Below, in pieces: positions 45,444 to 53,815 of a stretch of DNA of 64,000 nt. Location of the stretch: NCBI GenBank assembly GCA_024234615.1, contig JACKNY010000001.1, positions 1 to 64,000 of the forward strand, given 5' to 3'. This stretch comes from Pseudomonadales bacterium. Its GTDB lineage: Bacteria > Pseudomonadota > Gammaproteobacteria > Pseudomonadales > IMCC2047. Numbering within the stretch: the stretch's first letter is position 1; each line of letters opens with the position of its first letter. The notes beneath the pieces are model-generated. The model was given only the letters and a program-made list of their open reading frames with translations. It did no database searches and was not told where the DNA came from. The position numbers and the translations under genes are program-made.

Positions 45444-46229
45444 ATGTTTTTAAGCTCTATCACATTAATACTGCAAGAAATCCTTGAGGGCGCGCTCATT
45501 ATCAGTGCCTTGCTGGCGGTTACCCAGAGTTTGAGTGGTATGAGGTATTGGATTGCGCTGGGAGTATTGCTGGGTAGTCTGACCGCTGATGCCTTTGGCA
45601 GCAACATCGTGGCCATTTCTGAATGGTTTGACTATGTTGGTCAGGAGGTCAGCTATGCGGTCATTCAGCTCAGCATCAGCTTATTGCTCGCACTGATTGT
45701 TTTCCTGTTGAATCACAAAGGTGTTGTCGGCATAACTAAACAATGGCTTAGCCTGAGCTGTGTTCTCGTAGTGACATTTGCCGTGACCAGAGAAGGATCT
45801 GAAATCATTGTTTATCTGCAAGGCGTTATGGCGCATCCCGATCAAGCCAGTTCTGCCCTCGCGGGTAGCAGTATCGGTGCTGGCATAGGCGTTAGTGTTG
45901 GCGTGTTGTTTTATTATTTGCTGTCTAGTTTAGCGCAAGTACAGCTAAAATGGGTGGGAACATTGTTGCTAGCCTTAATCGGCGGCAATATGTGCGCGCA
46001 GGCCATGTTGCTGTTTACTCAGGCGGATTGGATCGGCCCTACCCGCGAACTCTGGGATAGTTCCTCGTATTTATCCGAATACTCTTTAATGGGGCGGCTC
46101 TTGTATGCGCTGATTGGTTACGAGGCGACGCCTTCTTTAGCGCAAGTTGGCGGTTATTTGACCGCTCTTTTATTCACCTTGGCCTGCGGCTTTATTCCGG
46201 TTAAGCGGCATCAGTCAACACCACTTTGA
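45444..46229 (+). CDS. FTR1/EfeU-type iron permease
   Basis: The 261-residue protein has seven predicted membrane segments and the two acidic iron motifs of this family in modified form: QEILEGALI (first helix) and TREGSEIIVYLQG (fourth helix, standard REGxE). It imports ferric/ferrous iron, perhaps coupled to oxidation. It is 28 bases downstream of the cupredoxin-like gene. No DyP peroxidase (EfeB) is encoded nearby. Iron import in an operon with a di-iron oxidase gene suggests cofactor supply, but it may also serve the cell in general. Confidence 0.88.
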   Translation: MFLSSITLILQEILEGALIISALLAVTQSLSGMRYWIALGVLLGSLTADAFGSNIVAISEWFDYVGQEVSYAVIQLSISLLLALIVFLLNHKGVVGITKQWLSLSCVLVVTFAVTREGSEIIVYLQGVMAHPDQASSALAGSSIGAGIGVSVGVLFYYLLSSLAQVQLKWVGTLLLALIGGNMCAQAMLLFTQADWIGPTRELWDSSSYLSEYSLMGRLLYALIGYEATPSLAQVGGYLTALLFTLACGFIPVKRHQSTPL

Positions 46230-46236
46230 AATAGTT

Positions 46237-46974
46237 ATGACCTCTCATCATTCAACGCTACTTAAATTTACGAGCCTAACCTTCTTGCTTGTTGGCGGGC
46301 TGCTGTTAGTGCGCTTGGCGATAGCCGATGGGGCTATTGTTAACAAAATCTACCATCCCTATGTCGATGCGCTGGAGCAAGAAATTGAATATCGTATGAT
46401 TCTACAAGATGATCAGCCGGGTGTTGATGATAATCTGCAATTGTACCTGTTGTCCTATGGACGTTCTCTGGGAGAGCGATGGTTTGGCGAAATCTATCTG
46501 AGCGGAACAAAGTCCAATCAGGAAAGTTTTGAGATTCAATCCTATGAGGTGGAAGCAAAATGGCAACTGACGGAACAGGGACAGTTTTGGGCTGATTGGG
46601 GTTTACTCTTCGAATTAGAAAAAGAGGAGGGTAACAATATTTGGGAGTTTTCTACAGGCCTTTTATTTGAGCGAGAATGGGGCCAATGGAGCGGTACCGC
46701 TAATTTTATAGTGACTCAGGAATGGGGGCGAGATATAGAGGATGAATTGGATACGGCGCTGGGACTACAGCTGCGCTATCGCTATTCGCGTTGGATCGAA
46801 CCTGGGCTGGAACTCTATAGCGGCGAGGACACCCTGGCCATAGGGCCGGTCTTAATGGGTGATATTAAGACCGGCATTCGCCGTAAGTTGCATTGGGAAA
46901 CTGGGGTCATTTTCGGCCTGGAGGAGAAGAGCCCCAATCAAACTCTCAGACTACTGATTGAATACGAGTTTTAA
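46237..46974 (+). CDS. Predicted outer-membrane beta-barrel protein
   Basis: The 245-residue protein has a signal segment (LTFLLVGGLLLVRLAIADG) and then regular alternating strands rich in W/Y/E (EIEYRMILQDD, EAKWQLTEQGQFWADWGLLF, LRYRYSRWIEPGLELYSGED), ending in the aromatic LLIEYEF, a good barrel C-terminus. I know no family name. It is the tenth gene of the operon, 7 bases after FTR1. Its TAA overlaps the TAA of the convergent protease gene by two bases. A role in product release or metal entry is possible. Confidence 0.7.
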   Translation: MTSHHSTLLKFTSLTFLLVGGLLLVRLAIADGAIVNKIYHPYVDALEQEIEYRMILQDDQPGVDDNLQLYLLSYGRSLGERWFGEIYLSGTKSNQESFEIQSYEVEAKWQLTEQGQFWADWGLLFELEKEEGNNIWEFSTGLLFEREWGQWSGTANFIVTQEWGRDIEDELDTALGLQLRYRYSRWIEPGLELYSGEDTLAIGPVLMGDIKTGIRRKLHWETGVIFGLEEKSPNQTLRLLIEYEF

Positions 46975-48332
46975 CGAATGACCAGATACAACGAGCTCCC
47001 ATTGCGGTTAATGTGCAAAAGCACCGACTGGCTGTTACGGGTCAACGCCTGTTTAAAGGTCTCTAAGTCGCGTACTCGAATCCGGTTTGCACCGACAATG
47101 ACATCACCGGCGCGTAACCCACTATAGGACGCTGCTGAGTTGGGTGCCAAACCGGAGACCAGTACGCCACCACCATCTGGATTATTTTCAAATCGAGCAC
47201 CCTCTAGTAGGGAATGGAGTTTGCCGCTCATTGAACTTAACTGTTGAGGGTCGCCCACTTTAACCGATACAGACATAGATTTACCGTCACGAATGATGGT
47301 CAAATTGAGTCTATCACCGATGGCTTTGATACCAATTTGACTGCGTAGTTGGCCGGAAGCTTTAGTGCTTACGCCATCAACGGCGACAATGACATCACCG
47401 GCTTTGAGGCCAGCATCTTCTGCCGGAGAGTCCTCGTTAACACCCGTTACCAGCACACCCTGTTGACCATTTTTCAGATCGAAAGCTTCACGTAGTTCCG
47501 CGGTAATATCCTGAATACCAATGCCTATTTGCCCGCGTTTAACTTCGCCATGCTCCAATATCTGCTGCATGCTGGCTTTTACCATATTAATAGGAATGGC
47601 AAATCCAATACCGACATTACCTCCAGCAGGGGCAATAATGGCGGTGTTAATACCCACTAGTTGACCGCGAAGGTTAACTAATGCGCCGCCTGAGTTACCT
47701 GGATTAATAGAGGCATCCGTTTGAATAAAATTCTCATAGCCTTCAATCCCTAAACCGGTTCTACCTAAGGCGCTGACGATGCCGGTGGTTACTGTTTGCC
47801 CTAAGCCAAAGGGGTTGCCAATGGCGACTACGAAATCCCCCACTTCCAGTAGGTTAGAGTCGGCGAGAGCCACCTGCTTTAATTGATCCGCCTTGATGGC
47901 AAGAATTGCAGTATCTAATTCAGGGTCAGAGCCTTTCACTTCAGCAGTAAAGGATCTTCCGTCTACTAAAGAAACCTGTACCTCATCGGCGCCTTTGATG
48001 ACGTGATAATTGGTAATGACGATACCGTTTTTGGCATCGACAATAACACCGGAACCAGCACTTTGTTGGCGTTTTTGCGGTACTGGCTGTTGGTATTGCT
48101 GATCCGGGATATTAAAAAAACGCCTGAAAAAGGGGTCGTTCAAGAGCGGGTTGTATGCTTGCTGGTTGGAAAAGGTAGCTATATTCACCACCGCCGGATT
48201 GACCTCTTTCAACATCGGCGCTAACGAGGGTAGTTTCCCGCCACCGCTGTCCTCTAGTGGTAAAGCGGCGTGGACCCAAGCTATCTGGAAAAGTAATATC
48301 AGAGCGAACCAAGTACGTTGCGCCAGCTGCAT
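46971..48332 (-). CDS. degQ: Periplasmic serine protease, DegP/DegQ (Do) family
   Basis: The 453-residue protein has a signal peptide (TWFALILLFQIAWVHA), a trypsin-like domain with H (TNYHVIKG), D (ELDTAIL) and S (NPGNSGGAL), and two PDZ domains (QGVLVTGVNEDSPAEDAGLK and GVLVSGLAPNSAASYSGLRA). It degrades or holds misfolded envelope proteins. The ATG at 48332 is used; the frame is open further up. It follows the hsp20 genes on the same strand, with a hairpin between. DegQ rather than DegP is suggested by the short linker loop; the difference is not certain. Confidence 0.93.
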   Translation of the reverse strand: MQLAQRTWFALILLFQIAWVHAALPLEDSGGGKLPSLAPMLKEVNPAVVNIATFSNQQAYNPLLNDPFFRRFFNIPDQQYQQPVPQKRQQSAGSGVIVDAKNGIVITNYHVIKGADEVQVSLVDGRSFTAEVKGSDPELDTAILAIKADQLKQVALADSNLLEVGDFVVAIGNPFGLGQTVTTGIVSALGRTGLGIEGYENFIQTDASINPGNSGGALVNLRGQLVGINTAIIAPAGGNVGIGFAIPINMVKASMQQILEHGEVKRGQIGIGIQDITAELREAFDLKNGQQGVLVTGVNEDSPAEDAGLKAGDVIVAVDGVSTKASGQLRSQIGIKAIGDRLNLTIIRDGKSMSVSVKVGDPQQLSSMSGKLHSLLEGARFENNPDGGGVLVSGLAPNSAASYSGLRAGDVIVGANRIRVRDLETFKQALTRNSQSVLLHINRNGSSLYLVIR

Positions 48333-48369
48333 GAAAGTTCTCCTGTCAGGAATGTAACATCGAAGAAAG

Positions 48370-48390
48370 CGGGCGGCGGAAAACCGCCCG
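48370..48390 (-). terminator. GC-rich hairpin between hsp20 and degQ
   Basis: CGGGCGG (48370-48376) and CCGCCCG (48384-48390) pair with a seven-base loop. On the minus strand it is followed by CTTTCTTC, a weak U-tract. It may stop or attenuate hsp20 transcription before degQ. Confidence 0.45.
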
Positions 48391-48417
48391 CCCGTCACGA
48401 TTCCTCCGGGTTTATGG

Positions 48418-48999
48418 TTAGTGATTGATAGTGATTTTTTTAACCTCAGCGTCCGAGGCTTCACGCCGCGGAATCAGAAGGTTGAGCACACCGTCCTTCA
48501 TGGTCGCCTTAATTTCGTCGGCAACGGCATCATCGGGCAGCGCCAGCGTGCGCTGAAAATGTCCATAACTGCGCTCGACCCGATAAAAGTGGCGATCCTT
48601 GCTCTCCTTTTCCTCCTGCTTTTGGCCTTGAATCGTCAGGATATCGTCTTTGACTTCGATAGATAAGTCAGCTTCCGTCATCCCCGGTGCCTCCAAGGAA
48701 ATCTGATAGCTGGCGTTATCACTGGACACATTCAGGCTGGGGCGAAAAGCGGTCGTTCCCCACCCACCGCCAGGCTCAAACAGCGCTGAGCGAACGGAGG
48801 GCAGGCCGAAGCCACGGAAGGCATCATCAAACAGGCGGTCAATTTGCTGATGCAGCTGCTGCACCGGGCCGAAACCCTGATTTGTCGTTGTCAGGTCGAG
48901 TTCGCCAGAGGTCCGCTTAATGGGAATCTGCCCGCCGCTATGCGCCTGTGTCTCTTCATGTTTAAACCAATTCCAAGGGTTCAATTTTTGTAGGTCCAT
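48418..48999 (-). CDS. Hsp20 small heat-shock protein
   Basis: The 193-residue protein has an N-terminal arm (LNPWNWFKHEETQ) and an alpha-crystallin domain (SDNASYQISLEAPGMTEADL, DDILTIQGQKQEEKE, RHFYRVERSYGHFQRTLALP, GVLNLLIPRRE). The C-terminal I-x-I-like anchor appears as LLIPR, weak. It keeps unfolded proteins soluble for refolding. It is encoded after a second Hsp20 (38-base gap), and the two probably share a transcript. Length is above the usual 145-160 due to the N-terminal arm. Confidence 0.92.
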   Translation of the reverse strand: MDLQKLNPWNWFKHEETQAHSGGQIPIKRTSGELDLTTTNQGFGPVQQLHQQIDRLFDDAFRGFGLPSVRSALFEPGGGWGTTAFRPSLNVSSDNASYQISLEAPGMTEADLSIEVKDDILTIQGQKQEEKESKDRHFYRVERSYGHFQRTLALPDDAVADEIKATMKDGVLNLLIPRREASDAEVKKITINH

Positions 49000-49037
49000 C
49001 GTCTTGTCTCCTGTAATGAGTTGAGTAGGTACCGATA

Positions 49038-49505
49038 TCAGGCCACTTTGGTCTTAGCGGACTTTTGCTCAAGCGGCGGTTTCGAGGCGTTGATGGCAAT
49101 TGATTTTGGCTTCATCTCCTCGGGGATTTCTTTCACCAGATGAATAGTAAGCAGACCATTGCGCAACTCCGCGCCAGTTACCTCAATATGATCGGCCAAG
49201 TTAAATTGACGCTCAAAGGCGCGGCCGGAAATACCCTGATAAATATACTGGTGTTCGGTTTTGTTATCGGCTTTAGTGCCGCGCACCGTCAACAGATTAT
49301 TTTCGGCAAGTATTTCCAATTCCGACTGTTCAAACCCGGCCACCGCTAAACGTATGGCATAGTGGTTCTCTCCGTGGATTTCGATGTTGTAGGCAGGGTC
49401 GGCGGGAGTGCTTTGTTCCCCGCGCAGGGCCTTGTCCAGCATGGCGCCAACGCGATCAAAGCCGATACTACTGCGATACAGTGGGGTTAAATCAATCGTG
49501 TTCAT
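49038..49505 (-). CDS. Hsp20 small heat-shock protein, IbpA type
   Basis: The 155-residue protein starts MNTIDLTPLYRSSIGFDRVG, close to IbpA/B of enterics, with NIEIHGENHYAIRLAVAGFE, LTVRGTKADNKTEH and the YIYQGISGRAFERQFNLADH segment. The IxI motif is KSIAINAS near the end. The ATG at 49505 has GGAGGA upstream, so the longer frame up to 49544 is not needed. A sigma-32-like promoter lies about 90 bases upstream. It is a different subclass from the second Hsp20 gene in the pair, so they are not a recent duplication. Confidence 0.93.
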   Translation of the reverse strand: MNTIDLTPLYRSSIGFDRVGAMLDKALRGEQSTPADPAYNIEIHGENHYAIRLAVAGFEQSELEILAENNLLTVRGTKADNKTEHQYIYQGISGRAFERQFNLADHIEVTGAELRNGLLTIHLVKEIPEEMKPKSIAINASKPPLEQKSAKTKVA

Positions 49506-49914
49506 AACACATCCTCCAATTGAAGCAATACGTAATAAAAACAATTAATTACCCGCTAACCACTCAGGCTGAGCGGCTGCGGTGATGCTATTTATTTAGG
49601 TGCGCAGAAATAAATTTCAAGGCCTCATTCCTGAAAAAATTAATCGCGTAGGAAGCGGCTAACTTTTCACCTGGAAAAGAGTTGAACTCTATTAATCTGT
49701 CCCCATCTAATCGCCTGATCATTCGTTTGATACATCGTTTTAACAACATCCCGGATAATAAGGAATGTAAGTGCAATGTTTATTTCGGCTGACCCGCATC
49801 GCCCCGTCCCTCGCCCTCCGCCTCTCGTTGTCTAGTCAAAAAAACCCCTAGCAATCGGCGTGGGTTCAATCTTCTACAAATATTTTTAAACACGTATTTG
49901 ATACGGAGGACAAG
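49506..49914. other. Intergenic region with a possible heat-shock promoter
   Basis: The 409 bases separate the divergent hsp20 and ABC transporter genes. On the minus strand CTTGAAA (49615-49621) and, 12 bases on, CACCTAAAT (49594-49602) look like the -35 and -10 of a sigma-32 promoter (CTTGAAA / CCCCATNT), with the -10 only partly matched. A 62-codon minus-strand frame at 49588-49776 covers this promoter and has no known relatives, so I do not call it. Nothing else is recognised. Confidence 0.5.
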
Positions 49915-50895
49915 ATGCTGGAAGTCAGTCAGCTGTCTCGTCGCTATGGCGATTTTATTGCTGTCGACCGAGTCAGTTTTAATATTGAAAAAGGTGAGAT
50001 TGTCGGCCTACTGGGACATAACGGCGCCGGTAAAACGACGATCATGAAAATGCTGAGCGGTTATCTGGAGCCCGATCAAGGGCAGATACGGATAGACGGT
50101 CTGGATTTGGTGTTGGAAACTAAAAAGGCGCAACAACGGCTGGGTTATTTGCCGGAAAATTTACCCATTTATCCGGAAATGACGGTAGCGGATTATTTGG
50201 ATTATGCGGCAACCTTGAAGCGCCTGTCGGCAACGGACAAGAGTCGCGAAATTGCACGGGTGGTGAACGCTACGGATATCGGCGATAAGTTACTCGCGCC
50301 GATTGCCTCGTTGTCGCGAGGCTACAAACAAAGGGTGGGCGTGGCCCAGGCGATTCTCGGACGTCCAAAGCTGTTGATTCTCGACGAGCCCACCAACGGT
50401 TTGGATCCGACGCAAACGACCCACATGCGACAGTTAATCCGGGAATTATCCGCCGAGGCAACTGTGATTCTGTCTACCCATATCATGCAGGAGGTGGAAG
50501 CACTATGCGATCGGGTGCTGATTTTGCACCGAGGGGAATTAGCGGTTGATGCAAGGTTGGAAGCCCTGCACAGAAGCAATCATCTGCGTCTGCGTACCTC
50601 CATGCCGGAATCCGTGGCGAAAGAAAAACTGCTAAACATAGCCGGTATAGAGGAGTTGCAAGGGGTCGATGACAACGCTGGTGCCGAACCTGGCTATTTC
50701 AATTACCGCATCCGGGTAGCGCAGGAGAAGGGGCTCGAACAGATAAGCGCGATGCTGGCAAAAACCATCGTCGCGGCAGAGGCGGAACTCTACTCGCTAC
50801 AGACTGAGAAGAAAGACCTCGAAACCTTGTTCCGTGAGGTGAGCAACGTTCATACGGCGGCACAACGTGATAAGGAGTTGAACCATGCAGCCTAA
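49915..50895 (+). CDS. ABC transporter ATP-binding protein (GldA-like)
   Basis: The 326-residue ATPase has Walker A (GHNGAGKTT), Q-loop (LPENLPIYPEMTV), signature (SLSRGYKQRVGVAQ), Walker B (LLILDEPTNGLDP) and H-loop (LSTHIMQEV). A 100-residue C-terminal extension follows, as in GldA-type exporters. It overlaps the permease gene by 11 bases. GAGG lies a few bases before the ATG. GldA-like modules outside Bacteroidetes are not for gliding; substrate and role are unknown. Confidence 0.9.
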   Translation: MLEVSQLSRRYGDFIAVDRVSFNIEKGEIVGLLGHNGAGKTTIMKMLSGYLEPDQGQIRIDGLDLVLETKKAQQRLGYLPENLPIYPEMTVADYLDYAATLKRLSATDKSREIARVVNATDIGDKLLAPIASLSRGYKQRVGVAQAILGRPKLLILDEPTNGLDPTQTTHMRQLIRELSAEATVILSTHIMQEVEALCDRVLILHRGELAVDARLEALHRSNHLRLRTSMPESVAKEKLLNIAGIEELQGVDDNAGAEPGYFNYRIRVAQEKGLEQISAMLAKTIVAAEAELYSLQTEKKDLETLFREVSNVHTAAQRDKELNHAA

Positions 50896-53800
50896 CCCAT
50901 CCGCTTGTTCATTAATTTTTCGTGTTGCCAGTAAAGAGATAACGCTGTTTTTTGCCTCGCCGATTGCCTATCTGTTCCTGGCGAGTTTTGCGGTGGTAAC
51001 GCTCTTTGTATTTTTTTGGGGCGAGGCTTTTTTCTCGCGTAATATTGCGGATGTGCGGCCGCTGTTCGAGTGGATGCCCTTGCTGTTAATCTTTTTAGCC
51101 AGCACCCTGACCATGCGTCTGTGGAGCGAAGAGCGTCGCACCGGAACCCTGGAATATGTGCTCACCCAACCGGCGCCGCTTTGGCAGTTTGTACTGGGAA
51201 AATTTGTCGGTTGTCTGACGCTGATCATCATCGCACTGGCGATAACCCTGCCCTTGCCGATTACCGTTGCCTGGTTAGGGGAATTGGATTGGGGACCGGT
51301 ATTTGCAGGTTATTTGGCGACCTTTATGCTGGGTGCGGCCTACATGAGCATCGGCCTGTTTGTCTCCGCTCGCAGCGATAATCAGATCGTTAGCTTGATC
51401 AGCGCGACAGCGCTGTGCCTGTTACTTTTTGTATTGGGTACGAATACGCTAACCGATCTGGTCGGCTATCGCGCGGGCGAATGGCTGCGCGCGCTGGGAA
51501 CCGGGTCGCGCTTCGACGCCATTACCCGCGGTGTGCTTGATCTCCGCGATCTTTACTATTACCTGAGCATTATTGCCGTCTTTTTGGCACTCAACACCTA
51601 TGTGCTCGAACGCGAACGCTGGGCGGCCCGCAACAGCACACCGCATCACGGCGCGTGGCGTATATTGACCCTGCTGCTGGTTGCCAATGCACTCTGCGCA
51701 AATCTGTGGTTAGGCCAGATCAGCGGGCTGCGGGTTGATGTCACCGCCGGCAACCAATACTCCCTTTCCGGCGCCACCACGCGTTATCTACAACAACTGC
51801 AAGAACCGTTATTAGTGCGCGGCTATTTCAGCAGCAAAACACATCCGTTGCTCGCGCCGCTGGTACCGCAGTTGCGGGATTTGCTCAAAGAGTATGAAAT
51901 TGCCGGTCAAGGCAAGGTGCGGGTAGAGTTTATCGATCCGATCAAAGAGCCGGAACGTGAGGAAGAGGCCAATCAGAAATACGGCATTCAGGCAACACCC
52001 TTCCAGGTGGCCGATCGTTACCAGTCGGCCATTGTCAGTTCTTATTTTAACGTGCTGGTGCAATACGGCGACGAACATCAGGTATTGGGCTTTAGAGATC
52101 TGATCGAGGTGAAAGCGCGCAGCGAGTCGGATCTGGAGGTAAAACTGCGTAACCCCGAGCACGACCTCACTCGGGCAATCAAAAAAGTGCTGCATAGTTA
52201 TCAGGCAGGCGGCAATCTGTTTGATACGGTGAAGGGCGAATTAACCTTTAACGCCTATGTTTCCGATGATCAGGCGCTGCCTAAAGAATTGGCTGAGTTT
52301 AGAGGTAAGGTAGAAAAGATCGTGCGCGATATGCAGCAACAGGCGCAGGGACGATTGCAGGCCCATTTTATCGATCCGGATGCCGACGGCGGCAAGATCG
52401 GACAACAGATCGCGGCGGACTATGGCTTTCAACCCATGGCGACCAATCTGTTCAGTAATGAGCGCTTTTACTTTTACCTGACTTTAGCCAAGGGCAATCA
52501 GCTGGCGCAAATTCCGCTGGACGATCTGAGCGAAGATAGCTTTGAGCGTAACCTCAAAGCCGCAGTTAAACGTTTTTCCAGCGGTTTCACCAAAACCGTC
52601 GCCCTGGTGACGCCCGCAGCGGAACCGGCGTATCCCCAATACGGCATGAGTGGCTCCCGCTTTAACCGACTGGAAGCCTTTCTCGGCGCGGAACTGAATA
52701 TTCAACGCGAGGATCTGGACGATGGGCAGGTGTCAGGAGACGCGGACATTCTGCTCTTGGCGGCGCCGGAAAATTTAAATGAAAAAGCGCTGTTCGCGGT
52801 GGACCAGTTTTTGATGCAGGGCGGTACTGTTGTCGCGGCAACTTCGCCCTATCGCGCCAGCCTGAACAATCGCAGTTTAAGTTTGCTACAGCAGAACAGC
52901 GGTTTGGAGAAATGGTTAGCGTTCCAGGGTTTACAGATTGAAAATAAGTTGGTGCTTGATCCGCAAAATGCCGCTTTCCCGATTCCGGTAACCCGACAAA
53001 TCGGCGGTTTCCAGATTCAGGAATTGCGCATGCTGGATTACCCCTACTTTATTGATCTGAGGCACCCGGGATTGGCGCCGCAAAGCCCGATTACCGCCGA
53101 GCTGCCGCAGCTGACGGTTGCCTGGGCCTCGCCTATCACGCTCGATGCACAGCGTCAGGGGCAACGGGAAGTGATCGAACTGCTGCGTAGCTCCGATCGC
53201 TCCTGGCTTTCTGACTCAACCGATGTGATGCCGCGCGTCGGCGATAACGGCGTCAGCACGTATCAGTCCGAAGGCGAAACTAAGGCGCATTTGCTGGGGC
53301 TGATTAGCAGCGGCCGCTTCGATTCCTATTTTGCCGGAAAACAATCGCCAATACTGGCAGATGTTGATGCGCCGGAGGCAGAGGGTGCTGAAACAACCGA
53401 TCAAACCGCAAGCAAGGAGGAAAGCGACTTTAGCTTTTCCGGTGTGATTGAAAGATCGCCTGAGTCGGCACGCATTATTCTCTTCAGCTCCAATGATTTT
53501 CTGAGCGATCAGGTGATTCAGTTGGCCGGTTCCGCCAGCGGCAGCGAATATCTGAACAGTTTGCAGCTGGTGGCAAACAGCCTGGATTGGGCACTGGAAG
53601 ATACGGGGCTGTCGAGTATCCGTTCCCGCGGGCATTTTAATCGCACTCTCGTGCCCCTTACACATCAAAGCCAGCTGTTCTGGGAGTACTTGAATTATGC
53701 GTTGGCGGCGTTGGCGTTGGTACTGGTAGCCTTAGTGCAGCGGCGTGTCGCAAAGGTGCGGGCGCGGCGCTATGCAACCCTTCTAACAAACAATAGCTAA
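50885..53800 (+). CDS. Fused ABC-2 permease and GldG-like auxiliary domain protein
   Basis: The 971-residue protein joins an ABC-2 permease (residues 1-240: ITLFFASPIAYLFLASFAVV, LAITLPLPITVAWLGELDW) to a GldG-like periplasmic part (about 275-930: ISGLRVDVTAGNQYSLSGAT, VRVEFIDPIKEPEREEEA, SRFNRLEAFLGAELNIQRED) closed by a last helix (YALAALALVLVALVQRRV). In Bacteroidetes GldF and GldG are separate, so this is a fusion. It pairs with the upstream ATPase and downstream DUF4340 protein. Function outside gliding is not known. Confidence 0.88.
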   Translation: MQPNPSACSLIFRVASKEITLFFASPIAYLFLASFAVVTLFVFFWGEAFFSRNIADVRPLFEWMPLLLIFLASTLTMRLWSEERRTGTLEYVLTQPAPLWQFVLGKFVGCLTLIIIALAITLPLPITVAWLGELDWGPVFAGYLATFMLGAAYMSIGLFVSARSDNQIVSLISATALCLLLFVLGTNTLTDLVGYRAGEWLRALGTGSRFDAITRGVLDLRDLYYYLSIIAVFLALNTYVLERERWAARNSTPHHGAWRILTLLLVANALCANLWLGQISGLRVDVTAGNQYSLSGATTRYLQQLQEPLLVRGYFSSKTHPLLAPLVPQLRDLLKEYEIAGQGKVRVEFIDPIKEPEREEEANQKYGIQATPFQVADRYQSAIVSSYFNVLVQYGDEHQVLGFRDLIEVKARSESDLEVKLRNPEHDLTRAIKKVLHSYQAGGNLFDTVKGELTFNAYVSDDQALPKELAEFRGKVEKIVRDMQQQAQGRLQAHFIDPDADGGKIGQQIAADYGFQPMATNLFSNERFYFYLTLAKGNQLAQIPLDDLSEDSFERNLKAAVKRFSSGFTKTVALVTPAAEPAYPQYGMSGSRFNRLEAFLGAELNIQREDLDDGQVSGDADILLLAAPENLNEKALFAVDQFLMQGGTVVAATSPYRASLNNRSLSLLQQNSGLEKWLAFQGLQIENKLVLDPQNAAFPIPVTRQIGGFQIQELRMLDYPYFIDLRHPGLAPQSPITAELPQLTVAWASPITLDAQRQGQREVIELLRSSDRSWLSDSTDVMPRVGDNGVSTYQSEGETKAHLLGLISSGRFDSYFAGKQSPILADVDAPEAEGAETTDQTASKEESDFSFSGVIERSPESARIILFSSNDFLSDQVIQLAGSASGSEYLNSLQLVANSLDWALEDTGLSSIRSRGHFNRTLVPLTHQSQLFWEYLNYALAALALVLVALVQRRVAKVRARRYATLLTNNS

Positions 53801-53815
53801 TGTTGGAGGCTTAGC

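Noticed and set aside
49588..49776. 62-codon minus-strand frame upstream of hsp20
   Set aside because: It covers a likely heat-shock promoter and has no known relatives.
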